Shown: positions 47,401 to 62,400 of the stretch, in pieces
How positions within the stretch are numbered: position 1 is the first letter of the stretch
Layout of the letters: each line of letters opens with the position of its first letter
From: Lagopus muta
Taxonomy: Eukaryota; Chordata; Aves; Galliformes; Phasianidae
Assembly: GCF_023343835.1 (NCBI RefSeq)
Contig: NC_064439.1
Span: 19,787,433 to 19,851,432, forward strand
Reading direction: 5' to 3'
DNA: 64,000 nucleotides
The notes under the pieces: generated by a model
Told to the model about the DNA's origin: nothing
The model's database searches: none
What the model saw: only the letters and a program-made list of their open reading frames with translations
Translations under genes and position numbers: made by a program

Positions 47401-50400
47401 GACCTTTACAGTCAAGGTTGGTATCCTCATTGTAACGAGGACTGAATTATATTCTGTTTTTTTCCTTACATCTCAAGCACTAATGCCATTTTGTTCGTGC
47501 ACATCTGGGTACACTGGAAGTGGATATGGACCAAATGGGTGCTCTCCTCTTACTGATATCTGTCAGCTGCAAAACCCTTGTGTAAATGGTCAGTGCTTGG
47601 TAAGTGCTGGACTGCTCACAGTGACAACATTATGAAATTATCATTGCTAGCAACAAGGAGATTGCTGAGACTGGAATCTGAGTGCAGGCTTGCTACAGGT
47701 AATGAGATGAAGTCAGTGGAGAGTGAAAGATCAGCAGATACACCTGGAGAAAATTGAGAGGGTTTCAGGATACTCTTATCGGGCTGCCTTAGAGGAGGGA
47801 GAGTTGGTACCCCCAGAACAGTGATGGGAATGCTGGTTGGGGAGAGTTTTTGTCCTTTACTGATTGGTGGTGTGAATTTGTTCTCATGCACAGTGACCAT
47901 TTAGTTCGTCCACATGGATCTTATAAAGGTGTTTGGTTTTCTGAAAGAAGTCCTCTGTGCTTTGGGAAGTCTGTGCTATGGATCTGAGAATTTAGATTCT
48001 TCTATTGCAGAAGATATTTACAGTGATGATTTTGTAGAAACATTCCAAATAGAACATTTGTTGTTCAAGTAATGTTTGATCTTGTTTGTCCATGTTGTTT
48101 CTTCCCTTTAATAGTTCTGGAATCAGAATCATTAAATGGGTGGAAACAGACCATATGATATTATTGCATTTTCTTTTCTAAAGGAGACAATCTCCCCACC
48201 CCACTTCATCCATTATAATATATTGATTGTGAGACATCAAAGATGGCAGTTAGCATGCACCTTGATATACTGCACTCTGCTTTACCTGTAAAAAGTATAT
48301 CTAAAAAGCAAGAAATATGAGGAAAGAAGTCATAAGAAATTAAATATGTGGAAAAACTTGTGTATAAGAAATAGTAAAGGTTGAGGAAAATAAATAGGAA
48401 AGAAGCAGGAATAATACAGAGTAGCCAGTGAAAGTGTTCCTATTTAACAACCCTCAGGGTTAAAATTAAGTAACTGACAATGCAACTGCAGACTTCCAAG
48501 AAAACAGGCTTGAGAGAAACTATTTACAAACCATTGCCACCATGGTTTGCTGTTTATAAGTTATAGGTTAACATGACTGACTTGTCTCCAATGTGATCAT
48601 TTCAAAGCCAAACAGTTTTTCTGAATGAATGCAGATTTTGACTTTCTGAAGAAAGAGCTCTGCAAATAAATAACTTGACAGAAGAAAAAAGAGCTAGGTA
48701 ATTGGATTAGGCTGTGGCTTTATGTTGGTTTTCACCGCTAACCATCAAAGCCATTACGTTCTAAATGATTTGTTTGTTCTGGTATCTCCACATAAAGTAA
48801 GTGTAAATATCAGTCCTTCTACTGACCACACTGTTTCTTTTAGGTGACCCATGCTCACTAGATTTATTGCATTTGTTCATATCTGTAGGCAGTGACCTCT
48901 GGATATTTCTGCCTGTGCAGTGCAGGCTGGACAGGCTCTAACTGTACGGAGAACATCGACGAATGCGTTAGCAACCCGTGCCAGAATGGTGGAAGCTGCA
49001 CGGATGGGCTCAATGGTTACACCTGTGAGTGTACCAGTGCCTGGACAGGACCACAGTGCCAGACTGCCCAGCATGGTATGTCAGCAACTTCCTCCTCGGC
49101 TGAAATGGGTGCCAGACTTCAGCTTGTAAATGCTTGCTCTATGTGATCACTTTGTTTTTAAGAATAAAGATATGAGAGGGGGAAAAAAAAACAAACAAAC
49201 AACCCTTGTCTTGGTGGACTACAAGTTCTGATCCAAAGTCTCCTGGAGTTAATTTTTCTTTACAGCTGTTTTATGTTAATCCATCGGAGTGTAATGGAAT
49301 AGCAGGTCTACTTGGAGTTTTAAAGCATGACTGCAAGTTCCTGCCTGTGCAATTTCTTCTCAGTATCTGTTGTTCTGCTTCGGGTTTTTTTTGCCAATAA
49401 CTTTAATTGAGCTAAGACAGGACAGCATTCCAGTGAGTGTCCCTGTGGCATCCATCTGTCAGATGGCTCATATTTATTGCAAGTTGATGTGAAGAAAGCA
49501 GATTAACTTTTCACAGAATGTGGAATGTGAACTTTTCACTCAGCTGCTGTGAAATCTAGGCTATTTTAGAGTTATTTCAAGCTCTTTCCATTTTCCTTAT
49601 GTTTCTAAACAGGATTTTTTTTTGTTGTTATTAAGGATATACATATGGAATATTTTTTAACAATTCATAATGTAAATGTGTAAAAGATCACTTAATATCC
49701 AGTGACAAATTGCAATGTATCAATATTTCTTAATCAATGCAGAAGTGATACATTCTATTATGATAATCTTGAATCTGTTTGAGAAATTGTGAGATGTAAA
49801 AGGGTATTTCAAACGAAATTTTTTTTTTACCATTTCTTCATACAAAATATTTTAGTGCACTTAGAATTGAATATTGCTTTATTGTCAGCTGAATGTTAAA
49901 CTACAGTTGCTTCTTGCACATGGCAGCTCCATGTACACTGTATTTGGGTGCTTTATGGATATGTTTTTCCATAGCTGTTGTGGATTTTCCATTCACAGCT
50001 GCCACTCATTGAATGGCTCAGTAAGAGAAGAGACCATGGTCTATCATGAGAGGTGTAATCAGCAGCAGATATCTGAGCCAAGGTTATATACAGGACAAAG
50101 AAACATCTGAAGGATACCTTCTATGATGCACCACCACTGAGAAATAAAATGTTATATCATGTTAGCTTCAAAACGTTATTTATGTAGGTGGGAAAATGGA
50201 GGATTTCAATCTGGAGTTAGCTTTCTGGAAACAAGAATTTATTGATGGTTCCTTGAGGCAGAACCAGCATCTTTTGGTTCATGTGTTCCAGCTGAAAAAT
50301 TTTTATCCATTTTCCAGGAACTACTTTTCATTCAGGAAGTAATTTTTCTCTCTCTTTTTCTTTTTTTTAATGCCATTTCACTTTAAAGGAAATTCTGAAG

Positions 50401-53400
50401 AGTCTTTTATCTTTGTTCTAGATGTTTAGGAAGCCAAACATATGTAGGAAGTTTAGTTTTGTTTGAGTCTGTACTGTGATAGCATGAATTAATCAATTTA
50501 ATTTTTTTGTTGCAGCTTGCGGAGAATATCTTTCAGGCTCCAGGGGGACTTTCAGTTACCCTAACAACCCAAGCAGCCAGCGCTATGATAATGGGGTCAG
50601 CTGTGCCTGGGTTATTCAAACTGCTCTCGACAAGGTAAAATAGAGTTCAAGTTAAAGAAACCCTCCACAGGAGCCTCAGCTCACCAGAGTACATGTGACG
50701 TATTTGTGAACGCATGACATAAAGATGGTCACAAGTTCTGTATTCTTACAATCCTTCAGGCTCCTTAATGTGGGCAACATTTTCAAAGTTTTTCTAGTAA
50801 AACTGAGGATCACAATTTATTCTTTCTCACAATAATCACATTTTAAAAAAACAACAACAAATAAAAAAACAAACTCAACTGCAGGATACATCACACAGAG
50901 GGTGGGTGACACACTGGAACAGGTTGCCCAAGGAAGTTGTGGATGCCCCACCTCCAGAGGCATTCAAGGCCAGGCTGGATGAGGCTCTGGGCAGCCTGGT
51001 CTGTTGGTTGGTGACCCTGCACGTAGCAGAGGGGGTTGAAATTAGATGGTCATTGTGGTCCTATTCAACCCAGGCCATTCTGTGATTCTATAATAAAAAA
51101 TGATTGGAGATTTCTGACAAGTTTGTGAGAACTGGCATCATCCACCACCACCTACGGAAGGTGCCTGTCCTCTGCTGCTTTAGACTGGGCTTCATCTGTA
51201 ATTATTCAAAAAGCTCTGCTCTGGTTGGCTCCACAGTTAGTTCATAAGTTAAGTGATCCCAGAACAATTTTCTGTTTTTCCATTTCTCATTTCTGAGCTA
51301 CAGAAATGTGGATTGCTGAATTCATATGGTCAGTAGTTATATGCAATAATTAATTATTTTAAGGATTATTTTTTAAATGTTCTGATTTTAATCTGCAACT
51401 AAGGATTTAATTTGTGTTATAATTCACTATAAAAAGATATGTTAGCTCACCATCTAGCACTGAACTTCTTACTGGGGATTAAAATTTTCAATCTACTTTT
51501 GACATTGCATAGGAATGAAATACATAGTTTTATAAACTAGCGGTTGCTATTGATATATAGAACACTATATGCAGCATATCTTCAGCTTTTAGACTCACAG
51601 GGACTACTATTGTCTTCAGCAGAGCTATATCAAAGCTCATCCGCAGGGGATCTGAACTTACCTGAAGCTGTGTATGTTACTGTTTATATAGAGAGTATTT
51701 ACAGTGCGCCAGTACAAAACTCCCATGACAGTATTTTCAGTCATAGAATAGATTATAAAACTTTCTAGATCTGATTTCAAGCCTTTTCCAGTATAGTATG
51801 TGGCAGACACAGGAAATGATATCGATCATATATTTATGGGAACAGTGCTATTTCCATATCCAAATCCTTTCTGATCTCCTCCCCTTTATTTTCACCCTAA
51901 GATTCCGTAGTATCTTCTGTCCTGGAACTCTTCAGGAAATGTCATAATGACTCCAAAGCACATAGATACTCAAAGCTGTGTGAACAATAATATCAGCTCT
52001 ATGTAGGATTACAGCACAATCTTTGCAGATGGGAAAATAGAGATTACTTATTTTGTTACTTCCTGTTTAGATTCTGCATATTACTTTCCCATTCTTCCAA
52101 CTGGAGGCAAGTACTGACTGCAACTCTGACTTCCTTCAAATCCACGATGGAGCTTCAGCATCAGCGCACATGCTGGGAAAATACTGTGGTTCTGACCCTC
52201 CTGTAGAGCTTTTCAGTTCCCACAGTTCCCTTTATTTTTGGTTTCGCTCAAATCACACCATTACTACTGGAGGTTTTACTGTTCATTGGGATTCTCGCGA
52301 TCCTGGTAAGTTGGATGAAATGTCAGGTAATGCAACGTGTTTGCAGCTTTGGAGAAAAGTGGCTGATTTATTTCTAAATAAGAAATTTAAGTGGTGTAGT
52401 AACATTAATTAAATGGCTCTTCCAGGAAGTGCATTCCCAGAGAGAAACTCTAAATCATGTTGTGCAGCATCAAGCTCACTTCAGTCTTCTGTGTGCTGTC
52501 TAGGAAAAAAAAGAGTGGACTAGGTTGTGTTCTGAAGGAAACATGGGATGGGGAGGAGAAAAAGGCAAGGAAAATTCAGAGGCAAAACTTTTTTTCCAGG
52601 AATGCTTACTGAAATGCTCTTTTTAATGTGTTTTTTTTTTTTTTTTTTTTCTTTCTTCAATTTACATTATTAGGTAGGTAATTACTAATTGACAAATATG
52701 GACACAAATTGAAAACAGAGTTTGTTTGTTTGTTTTTTAAGAAATAAAAGCAAAGAGGAAGAGATATAGATTTGATTTGACCGCACCAGCTCTTAGATAG
52801 AAGACATGAGTTGCCCCTGCCATTACCTTCCTGGTATGGGGGAGGGGGAGGTGCTTTTACAGTATGTACATAAAACATCCTTCCCTGTAATCTACTCTCT
52901 TAAAAATGAGAACAGATGTGTGCTAGGGTAAAACACAGTGACTCTATATACAACAGATATAAATTCAGATTAATTTAATAAAGCCAATCTAAAACAATAC
53001 ATTCAATTTTTAAAACAATTTTTTAATCTAAGAAGATTTTCTTCTCACAATATTTCCATTATAATTGTGAAAGAATCTTTCACAGAAAAAATAATGGGAG
53101 ATTTGGATTTTATAACTGAGCTGTGTAAATAATTATAAAAAGTACAGGGAGATGCAACTAGTTGCTCTATTTGTTTGGGTTTATTTTTTGTTTCTGAATT
53201 TATTCTGGGTACCTGCAGTTCAGCTTTTGACCCGATGTGCAGTGTTAAAGACTATATTGTTGTATGTCTTTTATCTGTTAGAATGCGGTGGTGAGCTAAC
53301 AGGTACTTATGGCTCAATAAGCTCTCCAGGGTACCCTGGTAACTATCCTGTAAATAGGAACTGTATCTGGACCATTTCAACCGATCCTGGCCTCCTCATC

Positions 53401-56400
53401 ACTTTTGCTTTTGGCACACTAAGCCTAGAACACCATGAGAACTGCAGTTATGACTACTTAGAGGTAAGGTTTAATTGTGCATTATGACTTCATTTTATGG
53501 CAAGGTTACTACAAAACAAGATATTTCAAAACTTTTTATACGTAGAGAAGTATACTGTTTGATATTAAATCTTGGGTTAAAATATTCATTTGTACTTACT
53601 ACAGCTGGTACTGCACTCAGGTACTGTTGGTAAAAACAAAAAGAAGATGGAATTCCATTCCACTGAAGTCAGTGGAAGTCCTGCAACTAGGGAGGATAGG
53701 ATTCAGGTCAACTGTCTGGTGGGAAGCTTTCACTTCCTTGCAAGGTTCAGTCTCCAACTTCCCAGTTGAATATCAACCCACTGAGTATTAACCTAAGTAA
53801 AAGAATTAGACAAAAGGAACTAAAATTAATGGGTTCATATTACAGTACAATCTACTACTCTTTGAGTGATCTTAGGCCTTACACTCAAATGCAAAGTAAT
53901 AGTTTTCACTAATACCCTCTCACAAAAATGACAGTGTCATAACTGAATATTGCAGAGCGTGGTTTCAGAAAAACAGTTCAACACTAGATCTGATACTTTT
54001 TTCCCTCTCACAAACCCCATGCTCTCCTAGGAGTGCTACCAGATAAACTGGTTAGTCTATTTCTATTCCCTGTGTGTCTGGAGCTTCCACCATAGGCTTT
54101 CCTCCTGCCCCTCCCAATACAACTTAAAGTATTTGTACCGTCCACAGTTGACACGCATCTGATAATCCTAAACAGGTGATTTATCATTCTGTCTAGATTC
54201 GAGATGGCCTTCTTTCAGAAGACACTCTCCTTGGTAAATACTGTAGCACTGGATCTCCACCTCCCCTCCAAACAACTGGACCATATGCATGGGTTCACTT
54301 TCACTCTGATGATGCGGTTACTGACAAGGGCTTTCACATTGTCTATACAACATCAGCTGGTAAGTAAAAATCAGTATTAAAGTTTAGTCTGTAACCTTTC
54401 TAAGGCATAGCCACCGGGAGACAGATGACTGCAATTAACACTTGCAATTTAATAACATAGTGTCTTGGATTTGCAGCCGTTGCTAAGGGGCAACCTAAAC
54501 TAAAAGAATTACTGTAGTTGTGAATATTTCAACTAACGTTTTGTTTTCTTAATACAGCAGATCTAAGCTGTGGAGGAAACTACGCTGACAGTGAAGGGGT
54601 TATTACATCTCCTTTCTGGCCTAATCCATTTATTAGCAGTCGACAATGTATCTACATTATCAGACAGCCAGAGGATGAAAAGATATACCTCAACTTCACA
54701 CATTTGGAGCTGGAGAGCCACGCTGGTTGCTCATTGAGTTACATTGAGGTGACTTTTCTTTAGCAGTTCATGTGAAAGGTTGTTTAAATGTATTTACAAT
54801 CCGAGGTAGCGTGGTTTCTTTCTCAAGGGCCACTGTAGAACCAGATGTTCATCAAAGGTTTAAGTATATCATTGTGTTAGGTTTCCAGACTCAGAGGGAC
54901 TGAAAGATAAGAGAACAAGGAAATCTTTCTAGCATAGCATTAATTCTTAATCTCCTGTACATGATGAAGATAGAGTTTGGACCTTAAGTAAATGCATGTC
55001 AAACAAGAAAAACAGAAATAATGCAACAGTCTCTAGGCAGCGTTTTCTGAAGTTGTGGTGTTATGCTGAAAATAATGCACTTATATATGCTGTACTTTCT
55101 TCGTTGATCTAACATCTTCATGTTTCATCTAAATCTACTAAGTGCCACCTTTTAAGTATGATAGGTATTATTTATTCAACTTCTTTCTTACCCCTAAGCC
55201 CATTAAATCTAGATCTGCATGTCTTTAATCAACCACAGATGAAGTTTGGTTGTGTAGGGCTGGTACTGGTGGGGATCACTGGGAGCTCCCACTGGAGGCA
55301 GCAGGGATGAGTACCACAGCCAGAGCTGTCCCGCCACCTCAGCCAGAAACAGGGTGACTGGCATCAGCCTCAGGCAATGAATTCCTTTCTCTGGGGGATA
55401 GTAACAAGCCAAGACTGGGCTAGACCATGTGTTGTAGATAAGAGCTGGAGCTTGGTTCTGCTGAAGCCCCTGATGGGGAGCAGCTGATGGTCCTGGGAGC
55501 TGAAATGCAGCCCTGGGCAAGGTGGGAGAACCTTCAGGCCCCAGCAAGTTCTGGTGGGTTCAGCCAGCCTGTGCCATCTTCACAAGGACAGCATGACAGG
55601 TCTTCTGTGTCACAGCCCAGTTCATCTTATCTCAAGGAAGAGTGAATGACTTCATTCTACGTGAAATGGCTGCTATCTGTACAGAACTCTGGTTGCACTG
55701 CATGGAGATAAACAGACATAAAACAAATTCAGCTACAGCCCCTGGATGATGTAGCTATCATGGATAAGCCAGGTGCATGGAAGAGGGAAGCTGGTGGCCA
55801 GTGGGGAGGCACTGGGAGAAGCAGTCCGAGGCCCAGCAGGGCCAAGCTTACAGGCAGCTTCAACCACAGCAGTGTGGCATGGCGGGGCTGTGCAGTTGTG
55901 AGGTTTTGTGTTTAACCTCTTTCCGAGTAAGTGAGGCACAGGCCTTGGTGAGCTCCCTTTAGTTAATCTGTTTGTATAAGATTTGTTATTGTGCTAACAT
56001 TGCTCCTGTTTCTCCTTCTCTAACTCAGAGACTTTGCCTGGAATGAAGTGTAATTAATTTTTGTAATGAGAGGAGAAGTGTGTTTAATGAACACAGACAG
56101 CTTTTGTTTGTTTGGCCTGGTACTCCTCATGCTAATTGCTTGTGGAACAGCAGCTAAATTCACCACAACCAGAGAAACAAAACCAGTTCTGTTGGAAACA
56201 ATCAGTTTGCATTAATTCAGCAAAGCATTTACCTTGTTTGCTGGTCAGTCACAAGCAGTTCAGTTTTCCTGTATTTGTCTGCTTTGCCACTTCTTAGCCT
56301 TCCTTCTCATCAACTCAGCTCAGCCTAGAGCAAAACGCACAAGAATCGTGGTTTCAAGTCTTGTTCTTTCAAAGCCTATTTTCCAGATATGCTTTTCTAA

Positions 56401-59400
56401 AATACTATTTCACTGGATTTTATGATGAAATTCAACTGGGGAAATGGATTTTAGTTTTGGATGCTTAAGTTATTTTCAAAATCACTCTGTGATAATTATT
56501 TTGTCACTTTGAGAAGTAGCGTATTATTCACATCCCTGGTGATAACAGGAAATCACAGCAGCCAGACGCTGCTTGCAGACACTGGCTGAGGGAGGGATGT
56601 TTAGTCTTTGACTAAGGAAGGAGTGGCCTGGGACAAGGGGTCTGCAATGAGAAACTAGACACAATAAAACTTATTTAGGACTGTGACATAGTGCTGCAGA
56701 GGTAAGGTATTAGCTATGCCAGCTCTTCTAACTGGCAATACGAAACATTATTCAAATGGTTTAGAGAACCTGTCATTTTTATAACTTCTATTTGGATTTT
56801 ATAAACCAAAAGCGTAAGCAGAATCAGGTCAAGAAAAAAGTAAACTCAGGCAAACTATAGTTCTGTAAACTTCTTCATAAACATCTTCTGAATACTCCAG
56901 CTTAGTTTGAGATTTTATTTACTTCCTCATAAATCCCATATAACTCTCTCACCTTGAGTCTAGGTCCCACAGAAATTTAAAGTGCATTAGTCAGAGAAGC
57001 ATTTCTCCACAGGGAAGTTGCTAAACAAAGCAATTGAACCACTGCCTGCTCACCTGTCTACCCAGCACTCCAAGCTCTTCCTTCCTTCTCTCTCAGCCCG
57101 TGAAATGACACAGCTGAGGAGAAGAGAAGAGGTGACGAGAGGGGATCTGAAAACTATATGTCCTTCGCTTGGTCCCTGATAGGCAAATAGCAGGGGACCT
57201 GTTTTAGGACCTGTTTGTTGACTCTCCTGTTGGAATGGAATGAGTGCTTCAGAGGGCGTTCAGAGCACCTTGGCTGTACTTCTGCTTAGCCTGATCCTAG
57301 ACTTACTCACAGCCTGTGAGTTCAGAGCCTGAAGATTGGAGATGCAAATACCTCTTACTGTTCTAGTCTCCTTGATAATCATGATTCATAAGGTAGTGCA
57401 CAAGTCTCCTTTGATTTACAAATTGAATAAGGGCAGTGCAGAAGGTATGAACTGAAAGCTTTTATAGCTTTATTATCATTTTCATGCATTGAGCCCTTCA
57501 GAAAAATGGAAAATCTTACTGCTTGTAGACTCGCAGTTGCACCTTTTGTTGCAGTGAATGTTTCTGGCTGTGTTGATGAATATGTGTGATGTGACGTGAT
57601 ATTTCTGGAGAAGCGCCATTAAAAGGTCACTATAAACTTCATGGCCAGAGCAAGGAAACTACAAATCTTGTCCTTTAATTTTCCACAGCAGGCTTTTAGT
57701 GCTGGAAAAAAAAAAAAAAATCATAGTTATCACTAGTGAGTAACTTACCTGTCTCTTTCATATGAAAGGTGTCACTTATGGAAGCACATGACCAAACTGT
57801 CTTAAAGCTGTGATTCATTGAGACAATTTGTTTCATTCTTGTGATCTGTGATAGTAGTGTGTCTTCTGTGCCTATAATCAAGTCTAGGTATCAAATACCA
57901 AAGCTTTTAGGATAGAAGCATAGAATCCTTAGAATTAAAAGGGACCTTTAAACATCACATAGTCCATCTCTACTGCAACAGGGGCGAGCACAGCTAAATC
58001 AGGTTGCCCAGGGCCTGATCTAGCACTGTCTTCAAAGTCCCCCTTGAAAGTCTCTTTTTTATGATCTGATGTACTTCTTTTTTTCTTATTAATGATTAGG
58101 TTCGAGATGGTGACAGTGAGATGTCTTCTCTGATTACCAGACTGTGTCACAGTACAGCTATATCTCCAATAACTTCTACAAGCAACAGTCTCTGGATCGA
58201 GTTCAAGTCTGATGCTTCTGTGCAAAGGGCTAGCTTCAGGGCTGTTTACCAAGTTGGTAAGAACTGCTGACTTGCACAATGAAGTTGTTTGTAATTTCAA
58301 TGCTTTCAATGATTTTGCTGCTATATTATCCACCTACTGGTTCTAAGATAAACTTCAAAGGAAAGGAAAGAAGAGAATAGTTTGTTTATTCAATGCTGCT
58401 TTTAGAAATACAAAGGTAATGTTTGCAGTAGGTTTGTTGTAGACACTTCTGCCATATTTGGAAATGTATTCCCCATTGTTTCTATTAATAATACATTGCT
58501 TACCGCTAACATACTAAAGATAACATAACTATAATTCTGGCAAAATGTTTATACTTTCATTATTTCTGTCTTTTAGTTCTTAATCTCTAATGCATCTGTC
58601 TAAGCATATGTAATAAAGCTTTACCTTGAGCATGGGGGCCCAGGTGAGCCTCTTGAGGTTTGACAAATTCAAGAGTAAGTCTGGGGTTGTGGTAACCCCT
58701 ACTATCATTGCAAGCTGGGAGGTATAAGGATGGTAGAACACAGCCCTGCTGAAAAGGACTTGAGGGTATTGGTGGATGCCAGCAATGTGCATCCTGGGCT
58801 GCATCAAAATTAGTGTGGCCAGCAGGTCAGAAGGATGATCCTGCCCATCTGCTCTATGCTGGTGAGCCTTCACCTGGAGTACTGTATCCAGATGTGGAGT
58901 CCTCAGTATAGGAGAGATACAGACCTGTTGGAGTTTGTCTAGAGGAGGTCAGAAAAATCATCTGAAGGATGAAACATCTCTCCTAGGCTGTCTCCTAGGA
59001 CAGGCTGAAAGAGGGAATGTGTGCCAGGGAGATTTGTTAGAGGCCTTTCAGTACCTACAGGGGGGCTGTGAGAAAGAAGAGAACAGGCACTTTGGTGTAG
59101 GATCTGTTGTGATAGACAAAAGGAAATGACTTCAAACTAAGAGCGAAGATTAGATTGGATGTAAGGAAGAAATTTTTTACAATAAGTGTAGTGAGGCACC
59201 CTGTGTCCTTGTTCATTGTAGAGGAGTTGGACCAGATGACCTTTAAGGATTCTGTCCAACTCGAAAGATTTTATGATTCTATGAAATGAGTCAAATCTCT
59301 TAAATATTCATGGTCAATATTAAATTGAACTTCTGTAAATATACGTTTATGCTACGCAGTAATATGTTCTTTTAAGTATGTTTTTAATTCTAGCTGGTTG

Positions 59401-62400
59401 AACCACAGTAGATGCTATGAAATGACAGGATTTTAGATGTGGTTTCCTTCTAATGATGGTGATATAGTAATATTTGATAGATATTATATTATGGGTTTGT
59501 CAAAACCATTCATCACAACTACTGATTCTTGGTGTCTCTTGGCAGCTTGTGGAGGCTCCCTGTCTGGAGAAGGCACTATCCATTCACCTTACTACCCAAG
59601 GATGTCCTCCCAGCCAAAGACCTGTGAGTGGATCATCTCCCAGCCAGTGAGCAAAGTGGTGATTCTTAACTTTATCGACTTTGGCATTCGAAATACAACA
59701 ACTTGTGACTCGGACTATGTTGAGGTAAAGAATATTGCATTTATAATACACATAATTCTCAGAAACTCTTAGCTGTGTGTTCCTCCTTATACTCATTTCC
59801 ACAAAAATGTTTGATTTATTGAGGATGCCTTTTATGATGCTGTTCTTATGAAGTTATTTGCTCTTACAACTTTAAAACAATCAAACTTTTTATGGAATAT
59901 TTTGAATATACTGTTCTTCAGGTCAGAGATGGCAATAACACAGAATCTCCTCTTTTGGGAAAATATTGTGGCACAGCTGTACCATCTAGAGTGCAATCTA
60001 CAAGGAACAATCTCTATATCAAATTCAGAGCTTCCTCTCTTACCAACCTTGGCTTCAGAGCTCAGTACTGGCCATTAGATACAAGTAAGAATTTTCTTGT
60101 TTTGTGTATAGAGTGTTGGGATTTTACAGATTTTCTTGTACACTGAAAACAGAGGCCCATTGAGTATTACAAAGGTATAATGGGAGAAAAAAATCAAAGT
60201 GTATCACAGCGTAGTATGCATGAGACAAAAATGTTCATGAAATATCAGTAAAGTAACAAATGTTGTAAGTGCCTTGTAGTTGAATTAATATATTATTTAA
60301 CTTGTTTAAAATCTCTACAGTATGCGGGGAGTCTCTCACTGGCTTAGAAGGAACAATTACAAGTCCTGGTTACCCAGATGTCTACCCACACGGTATTAAT
60401 TGTACCTGGACCATCAGCATTCAATCTGGCTACCTTATCCGCCTGACGTTCACGTCATTTAACTTGCCATTTGATAGCGACTGCAGAATGGATTATCTTG
60501 AAATATATGACAACAGCACCATGCAAAAATTGGGGAGGTATGTTCATTAGCCTATAGAACTTAATCACTGTAGAGTGTGCTCTGTTCTGTTTCTGTACAT
60601 CTTTCCAATTTGTTTCCTTAAGTTTTGCATGTAGTTTAATCACTCCACTGAAACATTAACAGCAATTCTGCTAGCATAGTAAAGGCAACTTCCTCTCCTC
60701 AACCAGAGAACAAGAACCCCATTTAATAAATGCTATATACTAGGAGAGTAGCTGCCACTGTCCAGCTCCATTAACATTTTGATATATGGGAAATATATTC
60801 AAAAGCATTAATATATCTGTTCTAAGGAAAACACATGATTTGGAACACCTGCAGAGATGAAAGAAAGATCATTTAAAAGAGATTACTTAAAAGGATGTGT
60901 ATCGGATCTCAGCAAGAATTAAACTGAAGTCATTGTCTTATAGAGTTTTATTTCCACTTCCTCCTGATCTGTGCTGTTTTATTAGGTTGGAAAAATCTAA
61001 CAAATGTTTTCTTCTCTCTCCCTCTTAATCAGCTCTGTTATATACAGGGTTTTCTTGCTAGCCTAGAATTCAAGAACATTTCATCTACTTGAGCACAGAA
61101 CTCAACTGCATTTGCAGTCTATAAAATAGTTGCTAGATATGGCAATATTTTGGAAAATAAAGAGCAAATGACCATCACATTATAGTTGAGAGCATTTTGC
61201 CACCCTGGTCTTTTGTCAGCCACTCAGGCTATGCTGTAGGTACAGCATGGACTAATTTCAGTAAGAACTGCACAACTTGATAAACAATTTCTCCTCTGAC
61301 TTTGCCACAAATGTTAGATCTGTATTCTTGTACGTGAAGAGTGTTATTTAGCCTCACGATACAGCGTTTATGTTTGAGATCTCTATAGTTCAGAGGTGAC
61401 ATATATATGCAGCTGTTCAAACCTCACAAAAACCGAATCTTCCAGTAATACAGATGCTTCATAAAGCACCGTCACTCAATTTGGGTCATTTTTTTGCTGC
61501 AGGTACTGTGGAAGATCAATTCCACCATCTCTTACTAGTGGTGGCAATGTGATGATGTTGTACTTTGTGACCAACAGCGGCATTTCTTCTGAGGGCTTCT
61601 CAGCTAATTATATCTCCTTGCATGCATCAGAAGGTAAAATGTCAGTATGTCGTCATGCAAATTAAATGTTTTCAGTTGTCACTGTAAATAACCACTGTAA
61701 GAAACAGAAACTTTATTTTCTGTGTTTATGTAGGACTGCTTGGTGCCTCCTCTATCCCCTTCTTATTTATAGCTACTTGATTCAAAAAGCATTTCCCTCT
61801 CTGGAAATATGACCGACACGGAAAGCAATTTATGTAAGCAATACTGCTGTTTTCTTTACAAAGTCACTAAGAGCTGACAAGGTAGAAATGTATGAATTAT
61901 TTTGGAAAATTATTTCCTGAATTTGTTCTGTCCACCCCAAGCTGAGTTGGGTGATGTAGGAAAACTCACTTTAATGGAAAGCCACCTGAGCATCTCAGGT
62001 GCCATACAAATTAGTTTAGCTCCTATTCGGGTACAGTGTTGATTGTAGGCAAAAAAAAAAAAGTCACATCAAAATATAACAAATTAGCAAATTAACCTGA
62101 AAGCGCAAGCAGCTTTTTTCTCTTCTCTCTAAGATTGAGTTCAAATTGTCAGTCTCCAGAAGAACTCAAGGCTCCTCTTATGCCTTAAACCTATTATTTA
62201 AGTATCTTTTAAGAAATGATACATGTGGGGAAAAGCGACTATTGAAGAGAATGACTTCTCATTCACTTAGTAGTGTAAAACAGAGAAAAAAATGGAAAAT
62301 TACTCAAATTGCAACTGATTTGAAGGTTTTCCAATGTGAGCATATCTGTGTTTTCAAAATATGCCAAACCCACTAAGCCTCTTCTAGTGTTTGCACATCT

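Noticed and set aside
55209-55547. Antisense 112-codon proline-rich frame
   Set aside because: It sits in a GC-richer intron segment with no start context, domain or splice support.
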